The notes: generated from the sequence alone by a model not told the origin. Numbered from the stretch's first letter, positions 34,740-46,599 are shown. The stretch: DNA of 64,000 nucleotides from Tetrastigma voinierianum (GCA_016808115.1 JAEQBH010002858.1:1-64000), one strand, 5' to 3'. Program-made: numbers and translations.

Positions 34740-37700
34740 TTACTTAATATTCTTTAGAGGCCATAAATTCACCCCAAATTTTTAGGCTAAGTTTAGGAAT
34801 TTTTAGCAAATTTTAGGAAATTTTGGGACTATTTTCTACGTCCCGCTGAATTTCGGACTGCTTTTCTGACAGCTTTGCTAAAATTTCAGATTTTATTCAA
34901 ACAAGCCTTCGATGCACTTTCGTAAACGTTGCTGACTATACTGGTGTTCCTTAGTCTAGAATCAAGTCATATGTCTAATGGCATTCGGGGCCCCACATAT
35001 TTTCCGGGAATTTCATCAGAAGACTCAAAACAGGTAAATTGCTTGGCTAGCTGACGTGTGCGTATCTAATACATCGAGTGTGTAGGCTAAAAAGCAAAGT
35101 TAGCGGAAAGTTAGAACTCAGGCTCAAGTTTAAGAAGGAAAGAGTAATGAAATAGTTTAAACTCATTTTCCAAATACTAAATAACAGATTATTATTATTA
35201 TTATAAACCTGCTTTGCATCGTATTTCATTGGCCAGCTCAAACCATTTTCAAGAAGCAAGAATAAATTAGAAATCAAGCAAATGGTTTTGAGTTAAACCA
35301 ATTGAAAGCAAGCATTGGTTTTAAATTGTAAACCATTTTCGCTACAAGCAAGTAAATTCAAGCTAATAATTAAACCATTTTTCAGCAAATGGTTTTAAAT
35401 TGTAAACCATTTTTCAAAGAGCAAGCAAGCAAGCAAGCAAAGAATGTTTGTGAAAAACAGCCTCCTTGGGGTTCTAAGCAAGAAAAACCGGCCGAGGTAT
35501 TCCGCACGCGCATCTACACAAGCAGGGATCTCATACACGCATTTTTTTAGCTTTGTTCGGTCGGCAAACTGACATACATCATGCATTTAAAGGAGACTGC
35601 AGACGACAGAGATATATATTATGAGCTCTAACTACATATGGTGATGGCGACCCGTGTCAATTCCACCATATTCACCTAAAAAGGTGACGCGCACCCAAGT
35701 CCCACCTAAGATCTGCCGCCTGTGCTTCCGTGTTCACTAGGGTATAGTAAGCAAAAATAGGCCTCCAGCTGGGCTGGATGCTTTATAAAGATAATATATG
35801 CTAAAAATCAACTGATATTCCCTGGCCGCCTGTGCTTCCGAGAGTTTTAAAGCAACCACACAAGCTCCCGCTTAGATTTCCCCAAACGATCGTCGAGCCA
35901 AGCTCCCGTGGATTTTAAAGAAACTATTGAGCCCAGCCCCCGCTTTATTTTCAAAGCATGCGGTTTGCTTCAAGCTCCTGCTTTATGAAAAGTTTTGAGA
36001 AACTTTAAAGCAAAAGGTTTGTGAAAGGTTTTAAGAAACTTCTTTTCAAACAAGATAAAGAAAGCAGCAAAGGAATTTGGAGAAGTTTTATAAACTTCTA
36101 AGCAAGAAAACAATAAGAGTTTTATAAGCTCTAAAGAAAAGCAAAGCAAGTAAGCAAGAAAGAAAAGTTTTATAAATCTTTAAAAGCAAGACAAAAGCAA
36201 GCAAGCTAAGAAAAGTAGAAACTTGAAAGCAAAGAAAAGCTTCTGGAAACATTTGTAAAAGAGAGTTTTACATTTTTGAGATGTTTTCCGGAAAAGCAAA
36301 ACCTTTTATAAAAGCATACACTCACTGAGCTCGTTTAGCTCATTATTTTGTATTTAAAAACTATTTTCCAGGTACAAGTACGCAAGACGCTGGAGCATAA
36401 TAGGGTTTGTCCTGACATTGTACAAGTGCTGTTAGTAAGAATATTTTGTAAGAACATACTTTGAATTTGTATATGGAACATATGTATGTACATAGTTTAT
36501 ATGATGGGAATGTGTTGGTATGTTGGTTGCCATATTTTGATATAGTGTAAATCAATGCAGGGCGTGGATTTGGGACATGTCCTATATGCAACTGTTATGT
36601 CAAATTTTATAAATCTAAGTTTAGAAATAAAATTTTTATAGGAGGTTTTAGCAAGCAATACGCTTCGTCACGTGGAGTTTCAGTCGCGAGAAATCTACCG
36701 ATTTTCAGAGTGGCTCGCACGCCCGCCACCGGAAGGGGTGGGGAAAAGTCACCAGACCTTTTCTCATTCATGCACAATTTCTAAATAAAAAATTCTTTTA
36801 CATATACATTATACATAAATACCACCATAAGTGGGTATTCATTATATTCTATACACATATACTTGAGTCCCTTTTACTTGTACTATTACAATTTCACGCA
36901 TTATAAAACTTTACATATAATTGGCCCAATGAAATCAGAGGTCATGCATCGTTAAGTGAACACCTATCTCTGAGATGGCCTGTGCTTCTGATGTGGGATG
37001 TCCTATCCTCTTGCCTCCGCTTCTGTACCTACACGGATTAAAACCCGTGCTAAGCTTTACGCTTAGTGGGAAAAAACATACATGGACGACCAATAACATT
37101 GATCACGCAGTTTCTATTCAAATGCTTTGCTATGTCTTTACCTCGCTTTCTAGTCTTTTCATCTTCGCCTCTATGACTTATTACATTCTATGTACTAAGA
37201 CATATACTGCTCTTTATCCCTGTACCTATATCATGCCTCCTTTCATGTAGTGGCTACACGCCCATGCTATACTATCTATTTCTTACATATTGTTTTATCA
37301 TATATTTTCTTATACGATCTTGTATTGTCATATACTTTGCATTTGCATTTTCACTCTGACTATAGAATTGACATTCACGACAAATTCGAGAGGGAATCTC
37401 GTCATGTTTGTCATTCAATAGCAATGTGATTACATGTACTTGCATATTTTGTCATATACTCTTGCTATTTCATTCAGATCGCCATATCAGATTTCCCTAT
37501 ATTTTCATCTTGTACTTTTCATATACTATACTTTCCTAAGGATTTTCATATACTCGTGCTTTTCTATATAATCAGATTTCATATGCTTTTCATATACTTT
37601 ATCTATCATATACATTTCATGTCATTGACACTTTATTTCTTGTACTTGTATATAGCAATGCTATGCTTCTCATATCATATCATGTACTTTTATCATTTTC

Positions 37701-38639
37701 GAATCATGTGCATATACTTGTCATTTGTTTTATGTTTCATGCCTCAGATAAACCTGTGGCGGATAAAGGAAACTATAAGGGCCCCGTCAGACTCACCGTA
37801 CGAAACAAAGGGTCTATAAGGGCTCATATGCCGCTTATCATTGTACGAGACAATGACCATCTATATGGGCCCGAAGGCACTGGAATGACCCACACGGGGC
37901 CAACCGACGCATAGCCGCAGACTTATTTTCCTAATATACATGCCAATCTATCCCTCTACCAAGTGCTCTGGGCGTATTAATCCAATGTTTTATCTCCATT
38001 TTCGGGACATATCTCATATTCCCGAATAATTATGGTTATCCGTAATCATATGCTATATTACTATGGATTACTTTAATCTGAATTCGTTCTCATTTGTAGC
38101 TTCATATCACCATTCTCATATTTCTTTCTTTACAATACATGGTTATCATTCTGCTATACGCTTCATTCTATATCGCATTTCGCTCATGTTTTAGCTATTC
38201 ATTCCATCTATTCACTCTTGTATTCATATCATGTTCTATCATATATTCATCTCATATATTAACATATAACATTTGCATATAACCTATTGGATCATATCTC
38301 TCACATCTACTTGTACATCTTATATCTTGTTAACTTATATCTTCATGTATTCTATCATACTATCATATCTACGACTTATACCTATACATCTTATATCAGA
38401 CGTTTTTTGTTCTTATCGTATCGGTCCCATTCTGGTATAGGAGTACACATAGACTCTTCCTTTGATACCTCTTAGGTACTTTTCTTATCTATAATCTTAC
38501 ATATCAAATCTACATATATTACTACTTTGCTCATATCTACATCCTTTCACTACGTATTCCAATTAACTTTAACTAGTTTCGATTAGTACACTCTGGTACA
38601 ACACCAATTTTCAGATTAAGATACGGGCACCAAATGCCA

Positions 38640-39200
38640 TTGAATAGCATATGGTTAGATTCTAGACTCAATGAGCTTTCCATAGAGTCCAAGAATTCCC
38701 ATAATGGAATCCTAAAGAAGGAGTTATGCAAGTTGCAAGTCATGAAGAAAATCAGCAACTTGCAGCACTTGCAGCAGCAGCAGCAGCAACAGCAGCCACT
38801 GTTTTTAGTCATTTTCGGATGTAGTATAAACTCAATATGGTATCCCGCTATATATGGGTGAATTCGAGACTCAAAGGGCTTTCCATAGAGTCCAAGAACA
38901 CCCAAAAAGGACTTCGGACGAAGAAGTTATGGCCATCCGAAGTTGGAGGACACAACCAGAAAATCTGGTGCGCCGAACCAGGGGCCTACTGTTTTCTGTC
39001 ATGTTCAGACATAATCTAAGTTCAAGTTGCATTATGCTATATATGGATGGATTTTAGACTCAAAGGGCTTTCCATAGAGTCCAAGAACACCCAAAACGGA
39101 CTTTGGTCGAAGAAGTTATGGCCGTCTGAAGTTGGAGGACACAACCAGAAAATCTGCTCGAAGGAACAGTGCCACTCAGGCTGCTGCTCCACTTTGGATT
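38640..39200 (-). repeat. Tandem array of about 190 bp units in SL6
   Basis: TTCCATAGAGTCCAAGAA starts at 38678, 38881 and (TTTCC...) 39069, spacings of 203 and 188 bp. Each unit continues with GAAGAAGTTATGGCC and GAAGTTGGAGGACACAACC. Reverse complement equals the SL3 unit. A CAG/CAA run (38765-38800) lies between units one and two. Confidence 0.75.
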
Positions 39201-39639
39201 AATTTCTGACCTTAAAGGGTTCGGAATTTGGATATATCTATTTCAAGGAGATATGTTCTCCTATGAGTCTAGTTTACCCAAAAATTTAAATCACTAAATT
39301 CGGATGAGTGATGACCAAGTTATGGCCAAAACAAAAACATGAGTTTTTCAAAGAATTTGGATAAGATTCTCCTAAAACCCCAATATTTCCTTAATACAAA
39401 TATTCCTCATTTGAGGAGCACAATCAATCAACCCAAGCCCAAAACACAACCAATTTAACATAAAACTAACAAACATTCATTATAATAAATGGGGTTCTTC
39501 TAACCCAATTTCTTCAATACGGGTTTGGGGATTTGATTTCTCTGCATGTATTCTTAAAATCCATTGTAGTCTAGACAAATTCTATACTAATCAAAACGAA
39601 GTTCCTTACATTTAGTTCTATAATTAATTCCTATATTTC

Positions 39640-39910
39640 TACCATATATGCATCTATTCATTCATGTATTCATATATTCATATCATTTACGTATTCCTGT
39701 CATGTCTTTATCTATTCATATACTTCCTATATTTATATCATATATTCATTTCATATATTCCTATATTCATATTATTCATCTATTCATATCATATCATATA
39801 TTCATATAATATATTCATTTCATATATTCCTATATTCATATTATTCATCTATTCATATCATGAATACATTCATATATATTCTTATTCTTATCTAATTTAT
39901 ATCATTTATC
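39640..39910. repeat. ATTCATAT-rich microsatellite in SL6
   Basis: Imperfect repeats of TATTCATATCATATATTCAT-type words. A 102-codon frame across it encodes only I/Y/S/F-rich low-complexity sequence. Confidence 0.6.
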
Positions 39911-40659
39911 ATGTCCGGGATCGCTCAAATCTAGTCCCAAAATTTATATTATTCACCCAAAATCTCGACTAAATCGCACTCCGCCTATTTCGCCTCGAAA
40001 CAACCTAGCTATTATATGACTTTTTATTCCAAGTAGGGAAAATTCCATACCTCATGAAGTTTGATTAAACTCCAAGATTTTGGTACCCATGCGTAGCTCG
40101 CGATGCATGGATCAATTTTGCCTCTTGCTCCGATCAATTCTGACCGTCAGAAAGCCGTAGATCTGAGAAAATACCAAAAATTAGGATTTTCCGAATATTT
40201 AATTAAAATCTTAGCAAAATCCCTTGTTTTTGGTACTCACTTGTAGCCCTCGTCGAGTAGAGCACTTTCGTTCTTGCCTCGACGAATTCCGACGGTCCGA
40301 TTTCCATATATCGAAGAGAAAAGAAAAGAAAAGAAAAAGAAAAATATATCTCTTCACTGGCCACTTCTGGCCTCCTTCCGTCGACAAATTTTAGTTTTCA
40401 ATTTTTTATCCTTTTTATTTATTTATTTTAAGTGGGACCCATATGTCCACTTTCTTTCACTTCGGGTCCGTTTTAGCTCCAAACAAAGCATTTCGTCCTT
40501 GCCTAATTTCTATTTATCATAATTGAATATTCTTTACATATTTACTATTTTTCGAGATTTTTCTCAAATCCCGTTTTCAGGTTTCACTCTATACCCGTCG
40601 CCTAGAAATTCATAAAATATTCCGACTGTCTCGGAATTTAACGAAATTCGACAGGGTAG

Positions 40660-40715
40660 CTAGATTTCGCGAGACGAATTTAACGGCACAGTCCGTTTCG
40701 TCATCCGAGATCTAG
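40660..40715 (-). promoter_or_regulatory. 56-bp LTR dyad, copy in SL6
   Basis: Reverse complement starts CTAGATCTCGGATGACGAAA and ends TTCGTCTCGCGAAATCTAG, almost identical to the E2 3' LTR copy although the two LTRs belong to different groups. It is 139 bp from the LTR 5' end. Confidence 0.7.
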
Positions 40716-40854
40716 AGAATTTTCTAGGCTTTTTCCAAAGTGGCAAATAGCATGGCCATTTTTAATAAAAATGTCCTTTTTCGAACTATCACAATTTTAA
40801 TCTTATTTTATACCCAACATGTTATAAAACTGTTGGGTATATTTGGGGGTTACA

Positions 40855-41640
40855 AATTTTCATATTGCATATTGCTAAATCTTTTATTAGATCTCTCGCC
40901 TCTTCAAAGACTTTTTCGCTTTGAATGCTCCACAACATAGCATCTGATAATGCTCCTTGGATGTATCATTTAAAGCATGATACACTATGTCCATCCGGGT
41001 CTTCAACCATTCCATGCACTCCGCACCTCGCAACCTCGAATCTTCCTAAGCTAAGCATATAGGCTCTCATCTTCCTCGCCGAATACTATTATCTCTCTTC
41101 GTCTCTCTGAAGTGAGAGATGGGGGAAAGAATCTGCCCAAGTATGCTTCTACCAACTCCTCCCAAGTATCAACTGAACCATATGGTAATGATTCATACCA
41201 TGTGGCTGCTATATCTCTCAAAGAAAATGGGAAGAGATGCAACTTTACTACCTGTCTCACACCATTCGGCCTTCATCAGATAGCCATCCCTGAGAAATCT
41301 TCCCATGTGTTCATTTGGGTCTTCGGTAGGATGACCAGTAAACTGATGTTGTTGAACCATTGTAATTAAGGCTAGTTTTAGTTCAAAATTATTTGCTTCC
41401 CACTGTAGGTCGTCTGGATTACAGTAATATTCTTCCTGACACAGCCCGTAAATCCTCCATCAGGTCTATAATGGGGGCCTTCGTCATTGCCGTCCCTGCT
41501 CCTCCGTTTGGTCATGTCTCTCATCCGCTATAGCTCTCTCTCCTCGCTCTTTGTCTTTCTTAAGCTCCCCGAGTGTTCCTCTCCAATTTAATGTTTGGCT
41601 TCGAATCGTGCCTGTAACTCGCTTCCTATGCATAAAGGTT
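40855..41640 (-). pseudogene. Athila-type gag, N-terminal/capsid part
   Basis: The minus frame 41051-41260 reads KLHLFPFSLRDIAATWYESL, then a WEELVEAYLGRFFPP phrase, the core of the retrotransposon gag domain. Left of it, NDTSKEHY and CCGAFKAKKSL resemble the later part of Athila gag. The reading ends at SL6 and continues at 25823. Frames change several times. Confidence 0.8.
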
Positions 41641-41817
41641 TTCCCGTAATCAAAACACACTCGTATTAATAGATTAGCTGCTAAACAAATATTAACATGG
41701 CTTGTTAAAAATTAGTATGTGTAGCCACTAATTGGAAAAGTTATTTTTGCTTTTCTTAAAATGTCCAAATTAGTATTTCCTTCTTCGCTAGGAATATCGA
41801 CCAATTAATTCTTTCAA

Positions 41818-41834
41818 CCCTAAGAACTACGCCA
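41818..41834 (-). other. Degenerate Athila-type primer-binding site
   Basis: Reverse complement TGGCGTAGTTCTTAGGG, next to a T-run and followed by TTGAAAG. It resembles the TGGCGCCGTTGCCGGGG site usual for Athila/Tat elements, with several differences, and it fits the boundary of the 5' LTR. Confidence 0.5.
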
Positions 41835-41838
41835 TAAA

Positions 41839-44476
41839 AACTTGTTCGCTTCTATATGTAATTAAAACCTCTTAAATTAACATAGCTACAAGAGCCTTAC
41901 AATTCTCTCTTATACCCATGTCACTTTGATAAGTTTGTTTCGCTAAAATAAATTTCTCTCTAATGTTCGTGATTAAAAATAAGGGTTCGCCCCATAATCG
42001 CATGCACAGTCATACAAGTAGTAACTGAATGTAAGTCCAGATCATTCCCACAGAGATTGATAGCTAATTACAGGTCAACTAATCTAACTACTAAAATTTC
42101 ATACTATTTCGACTCAACTCATAATGAATGTTTTATCAAATGACAAAATCGGGAATCCTATATTATTTGAATATGTTCAAATTAAACTAAACAAAAATGA
42201 ATGACTAAAATAAATTTGTATCTAAAAAGAATGGATTGAATCATTTTCATCGAGAAACGAAACCATCAATGAAATACAATGGAACGCTCAATTCCAACAC
42301 TAAATTCTATGTTCGTTTCCTATGTATGGATCTGAATTTTGTCCAAGATTTCCTAATTATTGGAATTGGATTTCTCCGTTTTCACTGATTTAATATCCTT
42401 GCTTCTCTTGAAGACAAGATCAAACCAGCTACCTGTATTCCACATTTTCTTGCAAGATCTGGGTATTTTTCTTTCTCAATACTTCACACTCATTTCCCCA
42501 AGGATGCCAGAATTTTTGCTTTACCTTCTCAGGATTCTAGCAAAATTTCTACTACGAACTAGTGGCTCAACCTCCGACTATGTGGGTTTATTCCTTTCCT
42601 TGATCAGATCTAAGCTAAATATGGGGATTGGAACTTACCTCCAGATTGAGGTGAATCCTCTGATCATTTATATTGTTAAATACACCCCTCCGACTTCAAT
42701 TATGAGCGAACGGGATTTATCAAATTGAACTCTCGTGAGTTTAGCTTCACAATGTGGTAGTCGAACATACCAAGAAAAGAATGCTCTCAACTCTCAGGAA
42801 TCTCCATCTCTGTGTCACTCAGAGGGCATCCTGGATATCAGAGCAAGATACATTCCCTCAACTAGTATTAGGTACTACCATTGGGAACTTATCTATTCGA
42901 AACGACACCGATTAAGTAAAAATCGAACCCAAATTAATTTTCCAATTGCGTGAAAGATCAGAATCTTAAATGTAAATCAAACTCGCGAGCTACGCCTGAC
43001 ATCAAGATTGCGAATCAAGAAATGGAGTGCCGATCTCGCATGACCATTGTAATTGCAATAACTGGAAGAAATGAATTCCAGAAATTGGTCTTAGATTTCA
43101 TAAATCTCCAGCAAGACATCGAAGAAAAATAATGTAATCCAATAATCCAAATCTACCGTTTCGTACAGCCGCTGTGATTCAAAACCAAAATAAAACTAAA
43201 AATAAAAATAAAAATCTACTCTGTAATATACACCGAGTTCCTCTTCTTTCCCTTTCTATTGGTAGTGAAGATGAGAAACTACTTACTATCTCAAAGCTCT
43301 ATCTATTTACATCAGAAACGACCGGGTTTAATCAAAAAAAATGTCTTAATGCGGAAATCCAAAGAAAAAGCCCAACATCGCTCTATGTTCGCGACTCGTT
43401 GATGTCACGATATTGAATCTCTTGATGGCTCATTATCACGCGAATTCTTCCTTTTCTGCAACCAATTTGTCTTGCAAAATCCCTTATCAAATATCGCGAC
43501 ATCGTGGGCGATGTCGCCACATCTTTGTTCGTTCCTTCATCGTCGGCGTCGCGACCTCGCGGTTATGTCGCGACATTATTGTCTTTATTCTTCCAAATTT
43601 TATGTCATGACACTCCGCTTGTGACCACTTTGGTCGCTTGTAAGACGACTTCATGTTGTGACCTTGATTTCTTGGTCGCACTCGCTGGGTGTTTTTCTTG
43701 TCTTCATAACTTCAATTTTATGTCGCGAATTTCATGGTGATGTCGCGACCCTTTGCTTTCCATTTTTCTTCGTGTCGCTACATCAGCTCCACGCTGCAAC
43801 TCGATTTCTTTCTTCCAACTATTCGTGTCGCGACATCAAAGTGATGTTGCGACATCCTTTCTTCCCGCTCACCTTCTTTAGGTTGCGACCAATGAGTGGT
43901 TACGCATCATTTTTAAGACTTCACCCTTCATGTCGCGACCGTATAGTATGTCGCTACTTCAATTTGATCCTTTAATTAAAACTAGTTGCAACTTTCTTTA
44001 CTTGCGAAGACCTCGGCGGGTTTCATAGATGCATCCTCGTTGCGACCTCGCAGTTATGTCACATCATTTATCTCAAGGCCGCGACATCGAAATGATGCTC
44101 TTACATGAATTTCTTCATTTGACTGCTTCCTTTAATCTCAACCACGCCTTTGTCGCAACCTCCTTCTCTTCAAGTCATGACTCTACCTTTGTTCTACGTT
44201 TTCATGCAAACTTTCTTCCTTCTAAAGCCAATTTTTGTTGATGTGTCATGGACTTGGAATTGGCTGAAACCGAACTTCCTGTCACGACTTAAATTTCCAG
44301 TTGTGACCTCAATTCTACTGCAGGCTGATTTCTTCTTATTTTGCAAAATTTGAGTTTCGTTTGTATTTTCCTCGCAAATTTGAATTTGAGTCAATTATCA
44401 CTTTTCAAGGGACAATTCAACATTATTTTCATATTAAACTTTAAAATGGATTAAAATCTAATGAGTTGACTCATCG
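41839..44476 (-). mobile_element. Athila-type element, 5' LTR
   Basis: 2.64 kb, uninterrupted counterpart of 11732-18406 without SL5. The right end is GAGTTGACTCATC(G), i.e. the minus-strand start close to TGATGAGTC with its first base changed or lost. It contains five exact GTCGCGAC octamers (43548-43939) and many near matches. Confidence 0.8.
43548..44310. promoter_or_regulatory. Cluster of GTCGCGAC palindromes, Athila 5' LTR
   Basis: Exact octamers at 43548, 43567, 43742, 43827 and 43932, plus variants such as GTTGCGAC, GTCACGAC and GTCGCAAC. They occupy the same U3 positions as in the 3' LTR; several sites exact there carry C-to-T or G-to-A changes here. Confidence 0.65.
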
Positions 44477-44808
44477 TGCTCAGAATGTGGTATATTTGCG
44501 GGTACTTTCTAATTTTAATTCCCGAAATGACTTTAATATTTTGTTTCTTATTGGGAATTATCGGATCATCTCATTGTATGCTTCAACATCTTCATGCACA
44601 CTAGAGTGTTTGTGGTTGACTTACCTCAATCTTTCTGTTTTTTTCAGCTATAAGATTATTCATATTCATTTTTCAAAGTTCTTTGCTTATTATAATCGCA
44701 AATATTTAATTGATTATGAATTGCTGGAATATAATTACTTAAGTTAATTTTTCATAATCTTTTCATGATTTTAAAATTTGAATTGCTTAATATTTTGTCG
44801 CCTAATAG
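44477..44808 (+). other. Host DNA, probably intron of the NOL10-like gene
   Basis: AT-rich sequence between the Athila element and the first recognised exon. It ends with the acceptor CTAATAG. The exons for the N-terminal part of the protein are not seen in the window; the Athila insertion probably lies in this intron. Confidence 0.45.
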
Positions 44809-44906
44809 ATACTCTGGTGATGACTATTCAAAGCTTGCATTCTTATGTATTGATCGCTCCGCTTGTCTACATACAAAATATGGAAGTCGCATACTTATGA
44901 CCTAAG
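44809..44906 (+). CDS. NOL10-like exon 1 of those seen
   Basis: Reads DYSKLAFLCIDRSACLHTKY then GSR, and keeps the sense of the family to a donor AAG|GTTTAC at 44906/44907. A few bases appear lost near 44892-44902. Acceptor CTAATAG. Part of a WD40 blade upstream of the MGRD phrase. Confidence 0.65.
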
Positions 44907-44991
44907 GTTTACTTTTAAACTTTATTTAAAGTTGTAGTCCCGTATGAAAATTATTTGTGCATCCTTGGCGTTAAAGATAGATGGTTAACCA

Positions 44992-45311
44992 TAGTTCTAA
45001 AAAGGTGCACCTATGCTCAAGAGAAACTACTCACTATTGAAGAGTATGCCTTGTAGACTTTATTTTCCTCTTTAAACACTTCTATTATCGATATTGTTAA
45101 TTATTTATTAAAATTCATGTAATTTCATATATTTTTCGTTGCATGTTTTTAAATGTTAGGAATTTTAAATTTTTATTCATTCAATTAGATTTCAATCATA
45201 TTTTTATAAATTGATATGCATCCAATGTCACATTCTCATTTCACCGAGGCGCAGGCAGATTGCTTTGCGGTCTTGTTGCCCTAGGGTGCACCTTTCAGGC
45301 TTTTAAAACTA
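44992..45311. mobile_element. hAT-like MITE in an intron
   Basis: 320 bp with terminal inverted repeats: left TAGTTCTAAAAAGGTGCACC, right GGGTGCACCTTTCAGGC then TTTTAAAACTA. An inner GAGGCGCAGG follows the pattern of the common plant MITEs whose ends are TAGTTTTAAAAGGCGC. It has no coding sequence. I see no matching 8-bp target duplication. Confidence 0.65.
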
Positions 45312-45564
45312 GGGAGTTGATTCCCCACCTATCAAAAATAAAAATAAAACTAGAGTTGAATCTAGGAAATTATCGGGCTTTAATTTTTGGGGCTCTTTCA
45401 TTATTAATGTGTTCAGGTGTGAACATTTTAATTTATAACATGGCTTAATTTCATTAACATGGCTTGTTCTATGATAACAAGAGTAGCAGAGAAGTGTCGC
45501 TTACTGCAGCGTAACCGAGGTGACTTTATGTTTTATGGTTATACTTATTTGTTTCGTTTGACAG

Positions 45565-45650
45565 ATGGGAAGAGATATTGCATATGATCACTCGGTCTTG
45601 TGACTTGCTTTGTGTCGCACCAGATTCGTACATACTTAATTTAGGAAATG
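45565..45650 (+). CDS. NOL10-like exon 2 of those seen
   Basis: Acceptor TTTGACAG, then MGRDIAYD, a one- or two-base slip, then SCDLLCVAPDSYILNLG. The MGRD...SCDLLC phrase is the most diagnostic part of the family. Donor assumed at ATG|GTGTTT. Confidence 0.7.
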
Positions 45651-45746
45651 GTGTTTTTATCATTATGTTATGTCTTCTATAATCTTATTGAACCGTTTTG
45701 CGTTCGGGGTTTTGTCTATGCCGCTTTGACTTATTTGTCTCCTCAG

Positions 45747-45803
45747 GAGTTTCCTCTCATCTCTAGCACTACAAATTCTCACTCTAAATGTAGTATCTCT
45801 AAG
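45747..45803 (+). CDS. NOL10-like exon 3 of those seen (weak)
   Basis: Short stretch between acceptor CTCCTCAG and donor AAG|GTCGTG, reading EFPLISSTTNSH. It fits the segment after the INLEQG-like phrase but similarity is low. Confidence 0.4.
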
Positions 45804-45928
45804 GTCGTGGAACTTTCAATAATTATAGTGTCCGCTTGTATTTTGTGAAAGCAAATCGTAAAGTTCTAACATTAAAATATTGATATCCGGTTGTTTCAAG
45901 AACCGAAGAATCTTGTTTTTCAACCCAG

Positions 45929-46020
45929 TAATCTTCATGGGCCGGTTGCTTGTGGTATGCAGGATGGTGCCATATATCAATGCTTTGATATGAGAATGAG
46001 ATCATCGCTGGTGGGAGAGA
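45929..46020 (+). CDS. NOL10-like exon 4 of those seen
   Basis: Acceptor CAACCCAG, then LHGPVACGMQDGAIYQCFDM followed by RMRSSLVGE, a WD40 blade (HG..ACG..DG....FD.R). The open frame runs on to 46160 in a sequence I cannot match, so the exon end is uncertain. Confidence 0.65.
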
Positions 46021-46599
46021 TGTCACACCCGCAAGGGATATTGATCGTAGCTATTCTACTTCCAACCGTATGTCTCGTGGTGGAATTGCATCCTCAACAA
46101 TGGGGAAGGGAAAGGTGTTCACATAGACTTGACTTTGACTCATTTTTGAAAAGCCAGTAAATAGGGATTCTTTTTTTTTTTTTTTTTTTTTGCATGAACA
46201 ATGGCCTTTTCCTTGTATTGACTAGCCGGTCCTTGCAGCTGAAGATTTTTCAATAAATATGCAAATTATATTGTTTGTTGTATCCTAAACTTGTTACGCA
46301 TGAGGAGACCTAATATGGTTTGCTGTGGGTTTTTTTTTCATTATTTTAATTATCTTGTGACTGTTCTTAGATTTGATTGTCCTTGACAAAAAAGCTTCTT
46401 CAAATGATGAAAAAGTGGGAACAGTGAAAAAGTTGGTTCGTGATGATGCTTATCATCATCAGCATATTTCCACTTAATAAAAGAAATTTAAAAAAAAAAA
46501 ATCATCAGCAGCATATTTCCTATTCCTTAACAATTTTTGTCCTTCTCTCGAGTATGATAATCACTATTATTATTTCCTTTTCCCAATAATTTCTTACTA

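Larger units (their letters stand above)
25904..36753 (+). mobile_element. Chromovirus E2 (Tekay/Del-type Ty3/gypsy), full structure
   Basis: Two direct LTRs (25904-29012 and 33690-36753), a PBS for initiator Met tRNA, gag, protease, RT, RNase H, integrase, a chromodomain and a polypurine tract occur in the standard plus-strand order, total 10.85 kb. Flanks CGACC (25899-25903) and AGACC (36754-36758) are a 4/5 target duplication. Outside them the SL6 sequence joins in register with SL5, confirming a clean insertion. Many frameshifts and stops make it non-autonomous as sequenced. The chromodomain words place it in the Tekay/Del clade. Confidence 0.9.
33690..36753 (+). mobile_element. E2 3' LTR
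   Basis: 3.06 kb, better preserved at its start than the 5' copy. It has dyad 34046-34101, G-box 34304-34309, the AAGAGGTAGGAAATTTTCC block at 34686, TATA 34733-34739, hairpin/GCAA tract 35230-35450 and minisatellite 35840-35990. It ends GGTGGGGAAAAGTCACC, then target duplication AGACC. Confidence 0.85.
25824..40854 (-). mobile_element. Solo LTR SL6 (group C) in Athila gag, split by E2
   Basis: Pieces 25824-25903 and 36754-40854 together equal one group C LTR of about 4.18 kb and match SL5 end to end. The left piece shares TGTGGC...GACAGGCACAGAT with SL5; the right piece starts with the block matching SL5 from about 11970. The 5' end (minus) is TGTAACCCCCAAATATACCC at 40854. The Athila gag frame resumes on either side (DLAICNM before, PSEFQEE after). 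Flanks GCTTT (25819-25823) and AATTT (40855-40859) agree at only 3/5. No internal region survives, so it is a solo LTR. Confidence 0.8.
11732..44476 (-). mobile_element. Athila-type Ty3/gypsy element, nested insertions inside
   Basis: Reading right to left: 5' LTR 41839-44476, degenerate PBS 41818-41834, gag (40855-41640, continued at 25000-25823), protease, RT, RNase H and integrase down to about 21180, a 2.8-kb 3' region, a polypurine-type tract, and the 3' LTR 11732-18406. The Athila affiliation rests on domain words such as TIQLRSGKDL (gag end), INIPFAEVISQMP (protease region), WVSPVHVVPKKGGFT (RT) and IRSFLGHAGFYRRFIKDF. Without SL5, SL6 and E2 the element would be about 13-14 kb, usual for Athila. 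Every gene carries stops and frameshifts. No convincing target duplication is visible at the outer ends. Confidence 0.85.

Noticed and set aside
38765..38800. CAG/CAA repeat as a polyglutamine-coding region
   Set aside because: It sits in a non-coding LTR array (SL6). The frame through it has no gene context, and SL5 has an interrupted shorter run.
45484..45519. A possible exon before MGRD in the NOL10-like gene
   Set aside because: The matching peptide is already encoded at 44809-44906 with a better donor. The 45484 segment lies in the same intron as the MITE.
46161..46192. T-run as the tail of a LINE or SINE
   Set aside because: No LINE RT, A/B boxes or target duplication were seen near it. 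It is taken as a simple intronic T-run.
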